Shown in pieces: positions 32,781-45,756 of a stretch of DNA of 64,000 bases. The notes below the pieces were generated by a model that was not told the origin of the DNA, did not search any database, and saw only the letters and a program-made list of their open reading frames with translations. Source of the stretch: Malaya genurostris (taxonomy: Eukaryota; Arthropoda; Insecta; Diptera; Culicidae); NCBI RefSeq assembly GCF_030247185.1, contig NC_080572.1:38789383-38853382 (forward strand), read 5' to 3'. The translations under genes were made by a program, and so were the position numbers. Numbering within the stretch: position 1 is the first letter of the stretch; each line of letters begins with the position of its first letter.

Positions 32781-34075
32781 AATTAGGTTTTGCTCGAACA
32801 TGACATAACCTCACAAAAATGAACAGAATGAACTTTTTTTGACAGTCGACGTGTACTTGTTTACAGTTTAAAAGTTCATCGTTCGAATGTATAATTTGCA
32901 AGTCGCCTCATACTCAACAGATTCATACATATATCGCTCCTTGATGCTGGAAACACATTCAGGGCAATCTTTTTAGTTATTTTCACAATGGAATACGTTG
33001 TTAACAGGCACTTTTTCGTAATTTTTTTCAATTTTTAACTTGCAGTCGCAAAACAAAACAAGTACACGGCAACTGTCAAAGATGAACTTGATTCATCGGC
33101 AGTTCATTTGTGTCGTAATCGTGCAAAACCTAATTAGGTTTTGCACGAACATGGCATAACCTCATAAAAATGAACAGAATGAACTTTTAAACTGTAAACA
33201 AGTACACGTCGACTGTAAAAAATAGTTCATTCTGTTCATTTTTGTGAGGTTATTAGGTTTTGCACGAACATGACATAACCTCACAAAAATGAACAGAATG
33301 AACTTTTTTGACAGTCGACGTGTACTTGTTTACAGTTTAAAAGTTCATCGTTCGAATGTATAATTTGCAAGTCGCCTCATACTCAACAGATTCATACATA
33401 TATCGCTCCTTGATGCTGGAAACACATTCAGGGCAATCTTTTTAGTTATTTTCACAATGGAATACGTTGTTAACAGGCACTTTTTCGTAATTTTTTTCAA
33501 TTTTTAACTTGCAGTCGCAAAACAAAACAAGTACACGGCAACTGTCAAAGATGAACTTGATTCATCGGCAGTTCATTTGTGTCGTAATCGTGCAAAACCT
33601 AATTAGGTTTTGCACGAACATGGCATAACCTCATAAAAATGAACAGAATGAACTTTTAAACTGTAAACAAGTACACGTCGACTGTAAAAAATAGTTCATT
33701 CTGTTCATTTTTGTGAGGTTATTAGGTTTTGCACGAACATGACATAACCTCACAAAAATGAACAGAATGAACTTTTTTTGACAGTCGACGTGTACTTGTT
33801 TACAGTTTAAAAGTTCATCGTTCGAATGTATAATTTGCAAGTCGCCTCATACTCAACAGATTCATACATATATCGCTCCTTGATGCTGGAAACACATTCA
33901 GGGCAATCTTTTTAGTTATTTTCACAATGGAATACGTTGTTAACAGGCACTTTTTCGTAATTTTTTTCAATTTTTAACTTGCAGTCGCAAAACAAAACAA
34001 GTACACGGCAACTGTCAAAGATGAACTTGATTCATCGGCAGTTCATTTGTGTCGTAATCGTGCAAAACCTAATGT
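32781..34075. repeat. Tandem array, ~470-bp period, about 2.7 units
   Basis: The marker TTAGGTTTTGC followed by GAACATGACATAACCTC starts at 32782, 33252 and 33721, spacing 470 then 469. Units are almost identical, including single-copy-looking inner text such as CTCCTTGATGCTGGAAACAC. Each unit is itself an inverted assembly: it holds ATGAACAGAATGAAC on one strand and its complement later. High identity implies recent duplication. Confidence 0.85.
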
Positions 34076-34700
34076 CATGTTCGTGCAAAACCTAATTGAA
34101 CTACCGATGAATCAAGTTCATCTTTGACAGCTGCCGGTGGTTTGTTTTGTTTTTCGACTGTAAATCAAAAATTGAAAAATGACGAACAAGTGCCTGTTAA
34201 AAACATGTTGCACAGCGAAAAGAACTAAAAAGATTGCTTTGTATGCGTTTCCAGCATCAAGGAGCGATATTTATATAAAACTGTTTAGTGTGAGGCGACT
34301 TGCAATTTTTAAGTTCAAAGAGGTTCATCACCTCTGATAAACTTTCAAACTATAAACAAACCAGCGGCGGCTGTTATAAAAAGTTAATTCTGTTCATTTG
34401 GTGAGGTTATGTCATGTTCGTGTAAAACCTAATAACACGTATTCAAATTAGAATGAACACATAAACAAACCTTGACAGTTCAGCGGTACTGTTTACAAAC
34501 ATACTCAAAGAAAAATAGAAGTGCACATCTTAAACAATCATCTTTACACTTTGCAACTAGTCACTTTTATTTAATAAATCTCAAAAACTAACCGTATCCA
34601 ATCGTCAACAAATGTTTACTCTATTTAGGTGATATGGACCGTAAATGCTCTCATTCAATTTGTCAACAGAGGTTAACAGTGACGGTAAAAAACCTAATAA

Positions 34701-35510
34701 TGCGATGAGATCAATAATTCATTCGCCGGGTTGTGAGATTTGTCATTTCGCGTCATTTAATACATAGTTCTTGGTATCATAGTGATAAATCCGGAAATAT
34801 TGCTGAGAAACAAGAAAAAAATCACTAGCCAACTTTGCAGATTAATATAGTTTTGATAGCTCGAATTGTAAAAGTTTCAGTAAATAACTTCGCTATATAG
34901 TTTAAGGCTTAACAAAACGTCAGATCTTATTGACTTTTTCGAAAGGCCTCATCTGCTAAATGACAGCTTCTTTTTGTTTACTATTATTAACTGATTGGCC
35001 GTTTCCATGTTTGCTTCAACTAATTTTGATATAAATTAAGCCCTGAACTTGAAAATGGAATGAAAATCTTTTACAATAGAAAGTAAACAAATGGAGGATC
35101 TCACTTGCCGGTGCAGTTGTTTGGAAAAAGCATCGAAATATCCTCATAAGAGAACACGCTTCTTTTGCTTGCTATTCCGTCAATATCTCGGTTAATTTTA
35201 AAAATAGTGCCATAAAGATTGAAAGATAGAAAAAACAGAGTTATTGACAGAACAACTTTTAACGTAGGACTACGTGTTTGTTTTTTATATAGGGGTGCAA
35301 ACTCAAAGTTCAAAGGTAATCAAAACCGTACAAACAGTGATCAGGTTTCGAATATCTACCATGTGTGCAAGTATTTCAATGTCTCTTAAAATAAATTAGG
35401 TATATTTCGAAACAAAAGCGCTATTTTGTTAGCTGGACTCTCCTCTTCAAAACGAAAAAGCAAAGTCTTGGTATTGTAATTATTTTGTGGCTTTTAATCT
35501 TTTGTTTCGA
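34701..35510. other. Non-coding, one repeat relic
   Basis: 34945-35100 carries TGACAGCTTC(T)TTTTGTTTAC, related to the MITE at 25189. Otherwise nothing recognised. Confidence 0.3.
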
Positions 35511-35512
35511 TA

Positions 35513-35640
35513 GACTTCGCAGTCGATCCATAGCGTACAGAACCATTGTATGACTGGTGCTACAATCCTACTGACACTAAGAATCCTTCCAGGTCGGGTC
35601 TCGAGCGTACAACAACTGCCTTTTAAGACCATTGTTCTGT
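35513..35640 (-). mobile_element. SINE, reverse partial copy
   Basis: The complement of GGAAGGATTCTTAGTGTCAG (35574-35593) and CGTACAGAACCATTG (35538-35552) identifies the SINE family. Head and tail are degraded. Confidence 0.6.
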
Positions 35641-36190
35641 TTGTTTGCTTGATTTCGAGCTTGATGTCGTATTAACCATGTCGAGTCTCGATCTAAAGAA
35701 GAGCATTTGCGTCATTTGCTTCTTTAATCAAAAGAAAAAGGCATCGGTAAGTCATCGAAATCCTGAAGAGACTTATGACAAACTTTCCCCAACCGTCAAT
35801 ACTGTGAACGCTGGTTTTAACGTTTGAAAACAGGCGATTGTTACCAGTTTGAAGTTGACATATTACCACCACTAGCAGCAGTGGTGCTAGATGTATTAAA
35901 GAATAAGCCACTGTTCGGACTTTGTGCCGGTTTTCCTTTAATAACTTTTTCTACAAACGTCTGGTTGTTTTGCGGTCTTCTAAAGTTTTCTTCCTCGTTA
36001 AATTTCCTACGAAAATAACACATGCACTGATTTTTAGAGTTCATAGGTTGATCTCCAGCCGATTTTTTTTGTAAAAACTGAACAAATTCCCATACAAACT
36101 TTAAACCTCGGGCGCGAAAATATAGTTTCTCATATCGAGCTAAAATTTTGCATGGTGCTTATAAGACCCAAAAGGAACAGGAAAACCTAC
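35641..36190. other. Non-coding stretch
   Basis: Overlapping ORFs on both strands (35645-36044) have no family features. Nothing recognised. Confidence 0.3.
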
Positions 36191-37185
36191 TGTATATCCT
36201 CACCATTTGCTGTTACCTCTGGAGTTCCTCGAGGAGGTCATCTTGGACCGTTTATATTTTTATTGCATCTCAACGATCCAAAATTTTTCGATGAAGTGTA
36301 TAAAACTATCGTTCGACGATGACTAAAATATTTCATATAATCAAATCTGCAGCTGACTCAGAGTTTCTACAAAAACAATTATTTAATTCAACTAATTGGT
36401 GTAACATAAACCAAATGGTTTCAAATGGCTCTAAATGCCCCGTTATCTTTTTTAGTTGCAAAAAGTCTGTATTCAAGTTCGAGTATAATATTTCACTAAC
36501 TGTTCTCGAACACGCATTGTCTGTGTGTTCTTCTGGATTCTAAGTTAAATTTTAAGGAGCACATAGAGTTCACTATCTCCAAAGCCTCTATGCTATTAGT
36601 ATTTATTTTCCACGTTACTAAAAATCCTCTAATGTAAGCTACTTGTAAGCTCTGTATTGCGCTTTAGTTCGCTCAACTCTCGAATATGCTGCTGTTATCT
36701 GGTTACCTTATTACCAAAACGATATCTAACGCATTGAAGCGATTCAACGCAAATTCTTCCGATTCGCTCTCCGACGTCTTCCATGGGGATATCCTTTAAA
36801 CCTACCAATATACCATGACCGCTGCAAACTGATTGGTCTCGATTTATTATCTGTCCTTCGCAATGTTTGTAAGGCTAGTTTTGTGGCAGACCTACTTCAG
36901 TCGCGAATCGATTGCTCCGAGCTTGCAATTGTTACAATTAGACATGTGACGTCATAATCTTCGATCTTATTTTGTCTTCGGATTTCCTATGCTAGAACTA
37001 ATTATGGATACAACGAGTCCATTACTAGCATGTGCGCATATTTAACAAATGTTTCAAATCTTTCATTTATATCACGTAATGTTATCAAGAAATCGTTCCT
37101 CATGTTATTGTCTCATTTGGATGACCGTATTTTGTTGATGCAAGAGATGATGAGGTTTTTTTCATACTGGAGAGCAAGTTTTAAC
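36191..37185 (+). pseudogene. Jockey/CR1-like LINE reverse transcriptase relic
   Basis: A stop-ridden frame set reads SGVPRGGHLGPFIFLLHLND (RT motif before the catalytic YxDD). It continues LLDSKLNFKEHIEF, LVRSTLEYAAVIWLPYY, IEAIQRKFFRFALRRLPWG and LIGLDLLSVLRN. This is the canonical order of the RT palm-thumb and C-terminal region. Several stops and frameshifts make it inactive. The 3' part is shared with 55880-56190. Confidence 0.8.
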
Positions 37186-38020
37186 TAAATAAAATAATAA
37201 AAGATGAGAAGGAAAAGAAAGACATTCAGAGTAAAAATCGACAACAGGAGAAGGCGCTGTCTCGGAAAACTAAAGTTAAACATGAGGCGATAAATAATTG
37301 AAACTGAAATTAAAGATAGTAACTGATGATGTGGCCTACTTTAAAATTCTTCTTACCGAGAAGGACAAGCTTGCCGAGAAAGACAATCTTGAAACAAAGA
37401 AAAATGTTTTCGCTGAAATCTGTTAAGCTTCTTTCAAAATGACAAAATTGTGGGCAATTTTATTTTCACTTTTACATTTCCGTACATCAGAGAGTAAATA
37501 TTAACTAAGAACATCAAAAAAGATGTAGAATTAAAATGAAATCGTTCTCATGGGGTTTCTCAAAGTGACGTGCGGACTTATTTATTGTATTTATATGACA
37601 AACTTATGCAGATTTTTATATTATATTCAAGAGGATTTTCAAGTTCTGCATAAAAATAGTGGTGTAAACGACTTCGCGCGTTTTGATTTCGAATTTTTTC
37701 GTAACAACCCTGCATTTCGTATAACATGCATGTGGCAAATTAAACACACACAACCTGATTCTTTTATGGAATTTACAATGGATTCCAAACTATTAAAGGT
37801 TTTTCTTTATTTGAAATTTATAATTTGGCAACAGAATAATCAACTGCGTAACAGTCCGTAATATCTGTTCAAAATTTTCCATTGTACTACTCTTCAAAGT
37901 GTGTGTTCATACAGGAAGAGGCAGGCAAGCAGGACAGACAGGTTCATACAGGAAGAGCCAGGCCACCCAAGTAACCAATAAGCATAAAACGTTGTCGTAT
38001 CTTTGTTTTATATACACTGA
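37186..38020. other. Non-coding stretch
   Basis: No gene recognised; the ORF at 37550-37861 lacks family features. A 20-bp direct repeat GTTCATACAGGAAGAG(G/C)CAGG occurs at 37905 and 37941. Confidence 0.3.
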
Positions 38021-38047
38021 AGTCTTTTTTATGCGAGTTTACGTACC

Positions 38048-38195
38048 GCATAAAAAACCGCATAACTCTGAAAATCCGCATAAAAACCCGCATAACTCTG
38101 AAACTTCGCATAAAAAAACCACATAATTCTGAAACTTCGCATAAAAAAACGCAGAAGGGAAACCGCATAACTCTGAAAATTCGCATAAAAAAATC
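38048..38195. repeat. Minisatellite, ~30-bp unit, about five units
   Basis: GCATAAAAA... followed by CGCATAACTCTGAAA repeats at 38048, 38078, 38108, 38139 and 38183 (spacing 30, 30, 31, 44). The reverse-strand ORF 37944-38186 (repeating RVMRF) is an artefact of this repeat. Confidence 0.85.
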
Positions 38196-40406
38196 AAAAT
38201 ATTTGATTATTCAATTTTAAATTATATCCGTTTTTCATTATAGTAGTTTTGGAGTATCATTAACCGAATAACCGAATTCCAGGAATTCGGTGGAGCTCTA
38301 AATTTGTTTCATAAAATTGTACTTTTCTCCAATCCATTATAATCGAAGGTACAATTAGAGCAATTTCTTCGTTGCTGTTTGATACTTTTCATTTATATTT
38401 CCACTTTTAAATGTTTTATCCTCGTTCATGTTATGTTTTCGGCAAACTGAACTCTAAAAACTTGTTTTAATCCACCTAGTGGTGTAATGATGCCTTTCAC
38501 ATATCAATCATACAATCATATATAATACTGTGGTATTCTTAAAAATAATTTTCTTCGATTCTTAAAAGAATAACCGAAATAGGTTTGTTTGACCGTATAC
38601 TGATAAAAACTATCAATTTGATTTGAGGTCGATTTAGAAAACTTTTTAAGGTTTTTCCCCATTTTCAGTGATGGTATATAATTTTTGAACCCACTTTATC
38701 CTATATTTCCGAAATTCAGGAATTACGTATGGGACTACAGGACCTTTCATTTAACTTTAATATAACTTGACTGCCATATAGATTACTATACGACATTTTT
38801 GCCGTATCAGTGCTGATTTCATGCCAATTCAGTGATATCATTTAATGCTTATGGTTACTTGAGAAAACTATTATGCAATTATTTTCGAAAGTACATTTCG
38901 TACAATTACTAATAAGTGTGGAACACAACAAACTTTGCTGTATAAATATTCCAAACAATAAATTAACAGTGATTTAGACAATAGTTGAATAGTCCTACGT
39001 TAACAGCTCAAACAGCGTCATAAGTCTGTCCGTTTCAGTTTTATCATTGAGTAAAGTTATTGCGATGACAACTTACATGACTTTTAAGGAAGAATATTCT
39101 AATTATTAATCATAACAGCTCCGGCTACACTTTCTCGAATTTAGGTATTATTAAAGAATAGTTTTCTATTTTACACCACTTTAAAAAAGTAGAATTGCTA
39201 CTTTTTCTTAAGTTTATAATCGGAAATGCTGACGTAAATAGATCACAAGTTGATACGATAAAATATTAGGCTCGGGACAAAAAAATGAATGAACTTTTTA
39301 AAGTAAAATTTCATTTCCAATTTCACTGTTCATCAGTATTAACTGAGATGTTGATGTTTGGATTGAACCGGGAGTTTTATTTAAACTAGACAAACTTGAA
39401 ATTTCTACTAGAATTAGGTGTCTTAAATTTCTTAAAGACTGCACTACTTAAAAGTTGGCCGTGCAGAATGGGTTTTGATCTAAAAGAAAGCAGCATACAA
39501 AAATTCCAAGGATATGAAAGGTATTTTATATAGCTTTAAAAAACAAGTTGTTGGTCAGCTCTTCAATTTTCCCATTTCTTCAAATTTCGCTTGACAACTG
39601 CTCAACATTTTTCGACTGGATGAAAATCTGAACAATTGGGTGAATTCATATTTTTTCGATAAAATCATCGAATTTAATTCACTTATACCATTCGCTGCCA
39701 TCTCAATTGTAGTAGCAACTAACTAAACCAGGCCTGAACTTTACGGGTCCATTGTGTGATCGAATGAAAGACAAGATCCTCGTTTGGATATACTCCTCCT
39801 TGACGCTCCAGTGATGTTCGCTTCCCTCAACTTTATATGCCTTGCCAAATCACCAAATTGCGAGCAAATTTTAATTTGAAAGATGCATTTAAATTTGAAC
39901 GAAGCAACTCATTTAAGATGATGAAACTATATAAAAATACATTCGTTTTATTTGGCAACAAGGGGTATTTGTAGCACAACACGATACGACTGAGATCCTT
40001 CCTCTATTTATATTGAATACAACGAAATTTTAACGGGTTTCGTTTATATTTACTTTTCTAAATAATATAAAAATTCTTTGACTTTGGAATCCTCTGTTCC
40101 GGATTGGGAAATTTATGAGTTTATCAGACAGAAATTCATACACTGTGCGCATCAAAATGACACGAACGTTACTTAACATATTGCTGACAACAACGCCACC
40201 ACAAAAAAAAGCGTTGGCTTCAGGAATCAAAATAACAGACAGCGTTAAACAAAATCTTATCGTTTTTTAAGTGGGGGTTTCTCGACTACTACTCACATTA
40301 CCAGCTCGGAAAGAATTCCGAAACAAATCCCAGCTGAGCGAAAAATGTTCATTCAAAATTGATTAATGTGAAATTCAGTATGAGCCCCGAATTTATAAGG
40401 ACTCTA
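38196..40406. other. AT-rich stretch with repeat relics, no gene
   Basis: 38470-38800 holds CCACCTAGTGGTGTAATGATG and a degraded GGACCTTTCATTT segment resembling the dispersed repeat at 5385 and 50340. The remainder shows nothing recognisable. Confidence 0.35.
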
Positions 40407-40566
40407 ATGGCGTTTTTCATTGACAAACACTGGTGGCGTGGATTGCTCTGGTTTTGCACTTTCGAGCAGAAATCGCAATGAAACACCGTCAAAATGTTGC
40501 ATTTCTGCTCGAAAGTGCAAAATCAGAGCAATCCACGCCACCAGTCTTTTTCAATGAAAAACGGCA
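40407..40566. mobile_element. Foldback MITE, copy 2
   Basis: Hairpin with the same arms as 18563-18724 (GCGTGGATTGCTCTGGTTTT and complement). Confidence 0.8.
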
Positions 40567-41841
40567 TAACACTAACAAACCAATTTTCACGAATCTTTTT
40601 TCCTTATCGAAAAATTATTTACATATTTTACTTCCAACAAAAAAAAAACAAGAAAACGCTTAAAATACAAACTGGAACAGTACCCGCATGATCGTTTATT
40701 TTTAGGATCGGTTTGTTGTTTTTTCATGAAGAGATCAACTGATTTTTATTCTACTCGAAATACAATATTTAAATAACATTCAAAAACCCTGCACATACTC
40801 CAAAAATAATGTTTCTACGCAGTAAAATTAAGAAAATGAACAAATTTTTTAAATAGTTTTGGAAACAAACCTAGTCGAAAGTATATCAAGACGGTGAAAC
40901 TCCATTCTTGATAAAGACATACTAAGGCTGTGAACTATTTCGCAAATGATGTAACTTTTGATTAAAATCTGAAATATCTAGTTCTAGGAACTCGATTGGG
41001 TAGTCTATACACTAGAAAAAAAAAGCTTTTTCAAGAATTAATCTGAACAATATAATTATGAAAGGAAAACACTACCGAAATTATATTACATTTTCACTTT
41101 CAATTGACACTAAGTAAATGTGGAAATACTAAGTTTAAAATAAAATAATTAAATAAATTGTAACTGTTTTATTTTTCAAAAGACACGCATCGCATCAACG
41201 TCGATGCGTTTTAAATAACAGGTTTAAAATGAAAATATTGAATAAGGAATCTCGTTACTTTTCTTTAATTATATTCATTTTTGGTCAATTTTTGAATTCT
41301 TGAAAATGCTCAATCGAGTTACGGCACTTTTTTCCGACATCAGATTTCTTCCAATGACGGAAATTTCTATGGTAACAAAAATAACCCGGATTTAAAAAAA
41401 AACAGTCTTGAGTCAAATTGCTCTCTCCATCAGCGCAAAACAAATGGTATGTCACACTGAAATTGTGTATGAAGTTTCATCCAAATCGAAGAATGTCGAT
41501 CCTGATTTTGCCACCTTTTCTGTTGTTAATTTCTGGAATTGCTTTATAGTTATTTTTTATCGTATTGTTGGATTTGACTCAAACTACGAAGCACTCTAAA
41601 ATTTGACGACCGGAAACTTATTTGACTGCACTGTAAATAAAATGATAACAAGTAGTATAGTATTTGCAATTGCGAGAGCATAAAAGAGACTTACTTCTTG
41701 TTGCGGTATTATTTTGAACGGATTTCCTCAGTTTTTAATCTAACTGCCAAAAACAACCATGCTCTCGAGTTGCTTTATTTTTTAACAACGGAGAAAATTA
41801 ACGTCTGATCTGTCAGATTTTAACTAGAAGCTAATATTATT
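40567..41841. other. AT-rich non-coding stretch
   Basis: No gene or paired repeat recognised. A short inverted pair GACGCATCG / CGATGCGTT lies around 41183-41211. Confidence 0.3.
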
Positions 41842-42340
41842 TTGTCCCGGGTCGGCGGTTCAATGCTTAGAATGCTGGTCTTACAAACCAGTTGTCGTAT
41901 GTTCGATTCCCGATCTGGAAGGATTCGTAGTGTCAGTAGAATCGTAGCAATCAGCCATGCAATGGTTCTGTACAGGCCCGTACCCAGGATTTCGTTTCGG
42001 GAGGGGCCCAAAGATAAAAAAATAATGTTACTGAAGATTGCTGATGTACCTAATTCTCGGTGTCCCTTTTGTGGGTGTTTTAATGGACACTTTAAACTTT
42101 TCCACTGGAACTATTATTGTATTACATTTCTTTACGTTTACTATCTTGTTATTTCTGTAACACATGTCTGAGACCTTCTAAATAATTATATATTTGTTTT
42201 TGATTTCGGGAGGGGCCAGGGCCCCTCGGGCCTCCCCTCTGGGTACGTGACTGGTTCTGTACACTCTGAATCGGCTGCGAAGTCTGTTAAAACAGAAGGT
42301 CAAATTCCACTACAGGAATGTAATACCAAGGCTTTGCTTT
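41842..42340 (+). mobile_element. SINE interrupted by a hAT MITE
   Basis: SINE halves 41842-41972 and 42254-42340 join to one standard copy, with B-box GTTCGATTCCC and tail ATTCCACTACAGGAATG. It is flanked by TAATATTATT (41832-41841 and 42341-42350) as target duplication. The interruption is the element at 41973-42253. Confidence 0.85.
41973..42253. mobile_element. 281-bp hAT MITE nested in a SINE
   Basis: Ends CAGGCCCGTACCCAG and CTGGGTACGTGACTG are inverted. The perfect 8-bp duplication GTTCTGTA flanks it (41965-41972 and 42254-42261). Subterminal GGGAGGGGCCC / GGGCCCCTCGGGCCTCCCCT is unusually GC-rich. The pre-insertion site is known exactly from intact SINE copies. Confidence 0.92.
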
Positions 42341-42569
42341 TAATATTATTCACGAAAAGGTTTACAGGCCAAGATATTTTTTTCCTTTGCTTTGTTTTCA
42401 CGGTTCTATCATAGACAGGGATATTTCTCAGACTTGAACAAACATCGCGTGCACTTTATTTGGGCATAGATCGTGTTGAACTTTGGTCTGCTTTATTTAC
42501 CGATTCCGATGTGGTTAACAAGAAAAAACCATTCATATGCAAGTGATATCCATATGGTTCTGTTTTAGT

Positions 42570-42752
42570 TGCGTAGGGCTCTGGTTTCCAGAGTCCCAGC
42601 TGGCGTATGGTCGCGTTACGACCAGGAAGGACTTTGAGGGTTAGTAGGATTAGCCATGAAATGGTTCTGTACGCCAGAAATTGGCTGCGTAATCGGTAGG
42701 AATCGATGGTCAAATTCCACACAAAGAAAGTCATAATAAGCCTTTGCTTTTT
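42570..42752 (+). mobile_element. Diverged SINE copy
   Basis: TTAGTTGCGTAGGGCTCTGG (A-box-like head), then CCAGGAAGGACTTTGAGGG and GGTCAAATTCCACACAAAG follow the SINE order with many substitutions. Confidence 0.65.
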
Positions 42753-44984
42753 ACCAGTTGATAAATAACGAAACAATCCTAGTGAAATAACGAATACGAT
42801 CTTAATTTGATTGTAACTATTCAAAAGCTACACAATCAACATACATAGAACGGTTCAATGCAGTTATACCCATGATACATTATTATTAACTATACTGTTC
42901 TCGCTTTTACTGAAAACTAATCAGAACATACAGGGAATCCAATATTTCATTACATAATTTAAATTTTTTTAGCATTATTTCATTTCTTAATGTTTTTGTT
43001 TTGTTTCTTTTCCACGTATCGTTATAGTATGGTTTCAGTTAGTCTAAATATTTTATTTCGCCTATGTTTAAAAGTAGTTCAGTTGTAAATTAGTTTAACA
43101 TTTATTCTAGATATTTTACTCAAACAACTTCAATCATTACATTTGTACTGATTTGCTTTGTAACTACGAAATAGCTTACTCCGACGGATATAGTTCGCTC
43201 TAGACGCAAAAATACCAAAGAACAGAGTGAGATTACTCACGGATCATTGAGGATGGCAGAGAAATATTCTATTATTCCCTCCAATAAACGATCCTAGTAT
43301 TATCAATACATTATAATAATCTACTAGCACCGCATATGACCACCGACAGGATCAACATCTATACTGAATAACCGATTCTGTCTTTGCTTTTTCTTCTTAA
43401 AATATTCTTACATGAGTGCTTGATTGGATGTTTTATCACAACAAACGAAGTTTGACAATTATAGCTGATTGAGTTAATTGACTTTTTTCACGTTGTCGCG
43501 TGACTTAATTTCAATCCACGAACAAACCGCGAACCTATTGGTTCGGACAGCTCATAATAGCTTACTGATTGTGCTCGAACCACAATCTGTGAATAACGAA
43601 TAAACGAGATCTATAAAACATTACACGTGCTTCTACAGCAGTGACGAAAGAATTCCGAACAAACGGTATACCATTTCGGAACGATTCTGCACTTTGCCAT
43701 TTTATACTGTTTCTATAAAATCAAGCGTACGAATGTAACCAAAAAACGATGGGCCTGTTTGCTAACATTTCATATCAAAGCTCCGTCGATACACGTCAGT
43801 ATTAAAAAAATGTCGGTAGTCATGAGAAATCGGAATACAGATTCTGTGCGTCAGTGAGTTTTGATGTTCACCAAAAATGCATCATAACTTATCTGCTAGA
43901 TTTTCCGCATGTATCATACACTGTTTGATATGCATCATCCGTAAGGCTAAAAAACTCGAGGAACTGTCATATAATCGCACCATATATATTCTAACGATAA
44001 CTATCGTAACTAAGTTATCACCTAGCCAGCTAATCATATAGCTGAGCTTAGCAACATTCATCGAAGTTCAGTTGCCGGAAAATGTGTTACATTGTACTAC
44101 GCACAGCCATAATCAATCATCATTACACTAAACATAGCTATAAAATGACGTTAACAAAAAGGGTGATTCTAATCATACAATGTATAGAAAAAGACATTTG
44201 TTAAAGTTACGGCTAGAAATATTTAACTAAACACCAGTACATGATCTAGTGTATTTTTTTTGCCCAAACCAGACAGTTGTTCACCTTGTTCTACCTTTGT
44301 ACGGAAGTCGTGTGAGCTGCAATGTTTTTACTGTGTGAAATACCTGATAGATGTCACTAGTGGTATGGTGGGAGGCGGGAGGGATCTGTCGGGTATTTTT
44401 CCATGTAGAAAAATTGCAGAAGGAGAACATTGTTGGCACGGTTCCAGCTTCTAGGTAGTTATCAAACGAACAAACTAAAAATCACGTATGAAGAGTGTGA
44501 GATAGTGGCTTTTACCGAACCAAATGCGATTTGTTTTGTATATATGTTAGCTAGGCATATTTTTCGTTGGTTTTATTAGTAGGGTAAATAATTTATTTAA
44601 ATTAATAATATGAAGTGAGAATGAGCTAGACGCGTTTCAAGGAAGCATATAAGTAATACAATGTTGGTACCGTAACTGATTGTGTGTAAGTGTTATTGAT
44701 TCGTATCCGAAACTTTCCTCATTGTTGTTATTTCATTTCTTTTTGCTACTTTCAATTCAACTGGCAATTTTTCCATTCAACAACCTCAAGTATTAATGCT
44801 TTGCTTGAATAAAATGTGTGTATTTTCAAAGCTATTTGAAACTATCGTGAACGGATTTATGTTTGCCAATAGCAGAAGCTGCATTTATAAAAAAAAAGCA
44901 CGGGTTTTACCAGAAACGTTTAGTTGCATCGAATCTCATGATAACCATCTCAAAATGTGGGCAAACAATGGACTCTGGATGACA
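42753..44984. other. Long AT-rich stretch without recognised genes
   Basis: No RNA gene, repeat pair or family-like ORF. The frame 44260-44454 (Cys-rich start) has no recognisable domain and no clear gene context. I leave it uncalled. Confidence 0.3.
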
Positions 44985-45110
44985 AATCTATGAAGCGTAT
45001 ATGGATCTAAAAGCGGCATTTGATCGAATAGAACATAGAATACATAGAATGCGAAAATATTGAAATTAATCAAGCGTATCAAAGCTTGAGCTCGTATACT
45101 GCTGTTCAAA
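44985..45110 (+). pseudogene. Possible LINE RT fragment
   Basis: A plus-strand frame reads YMDLKAAFDRIEHRI, which resembles the RT motif 'hD(l/f)xKAFDxhxH' before the catalytic YxDD. It is only ~40 codons, with nothing else preserved. Confidence 0.4.
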
Positions 45111-45756
45111 AAATTGTTTGTGTTCAAGTGTCGAGAAATGCTGCGTCATATCTTTCTATCGAAAAACTAACCCTACATATTTACACTGTCGAATTCGATA
45201 ATTTTTTACCGAATTTTTAACAGCTGAACGTTCAGTAATCAGTTCGGCAATTGAATTGATTACTGCTCTTCCGATATTAAAAAAAAGTTGTTCAAATTAG
45301 AGATGGTCGGGTATAGAAATTCTTATACCCGAACCCGACCCGTACCCGAGTGATCAGCAAAAAAAATTACCCGTACCCGACCCGTACCCGATTAAAAATT
45401 TAAAAAATTACCCGTACCCGACCCGTACCCGATCAATAATACAAAAAAATTACCCGTACCCGACCCGTACCCGAAAAAAAATAAAAAATTTTACCCGTAC
45501 CCGACCCGTACCCGATTAAAAATTACCTGTACCCGTACCCGACCCGAATGAGTAGTAAAAATTTTACCAAAATTCAGTATGGAAAAAATAAAGTGTTTTA
45601 GATATCGAGCCGTATTAGGCTCTAGTTGGTAAGAAAAATACATTAAAATGCTTGTTTACTTTTAAACATATAAATACACTGTGAAGCATGAATAATGTAA
45701 TGTAACTTTTTTTTAAACTTGTAAAAAAAAACAAACGGTTCATCCGAATTCAAAGT

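Larger units (their letters stand above)
31815..34700. repeat. MITE cluster built on the TTAGGTTTTGCACGAA terminus
   Basis: At least ten copies of (T)TAGGTTTTGCACGA or its complement lie here (e.g. 31828, 32522, 32582, 32781, 33120, 33251, 33592, 33720, 34064, 34425). They are usually back-to-back as TCGTGCAAAACCTAATTAGG. Inner segments repeat TGACAGCTATCAGTGGTTTG, AATGAACAGAATGAAC and TTCATCGGCAGTTCAT in both orientations. This is repeated self-insertion and tandem expansion of one inverted-repeat family. Confidence 0.8.

Noticed and set aside
32781..34075. CRISPR-like array
   Set aside because: Period is ~470 bp and units are wholly repeated with no unique spacers; eukaryotic MITE array.
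37944..38186. 80-codon repetitive ORF on the minus strand
   Set aside because: Pure translation of the 30-bp minisatellite.
44260..44454. Cys-rich 64-codon ORF
   Set aside because: First codon is not ATG, no signal peptide or cysteine framework, and no splice context.
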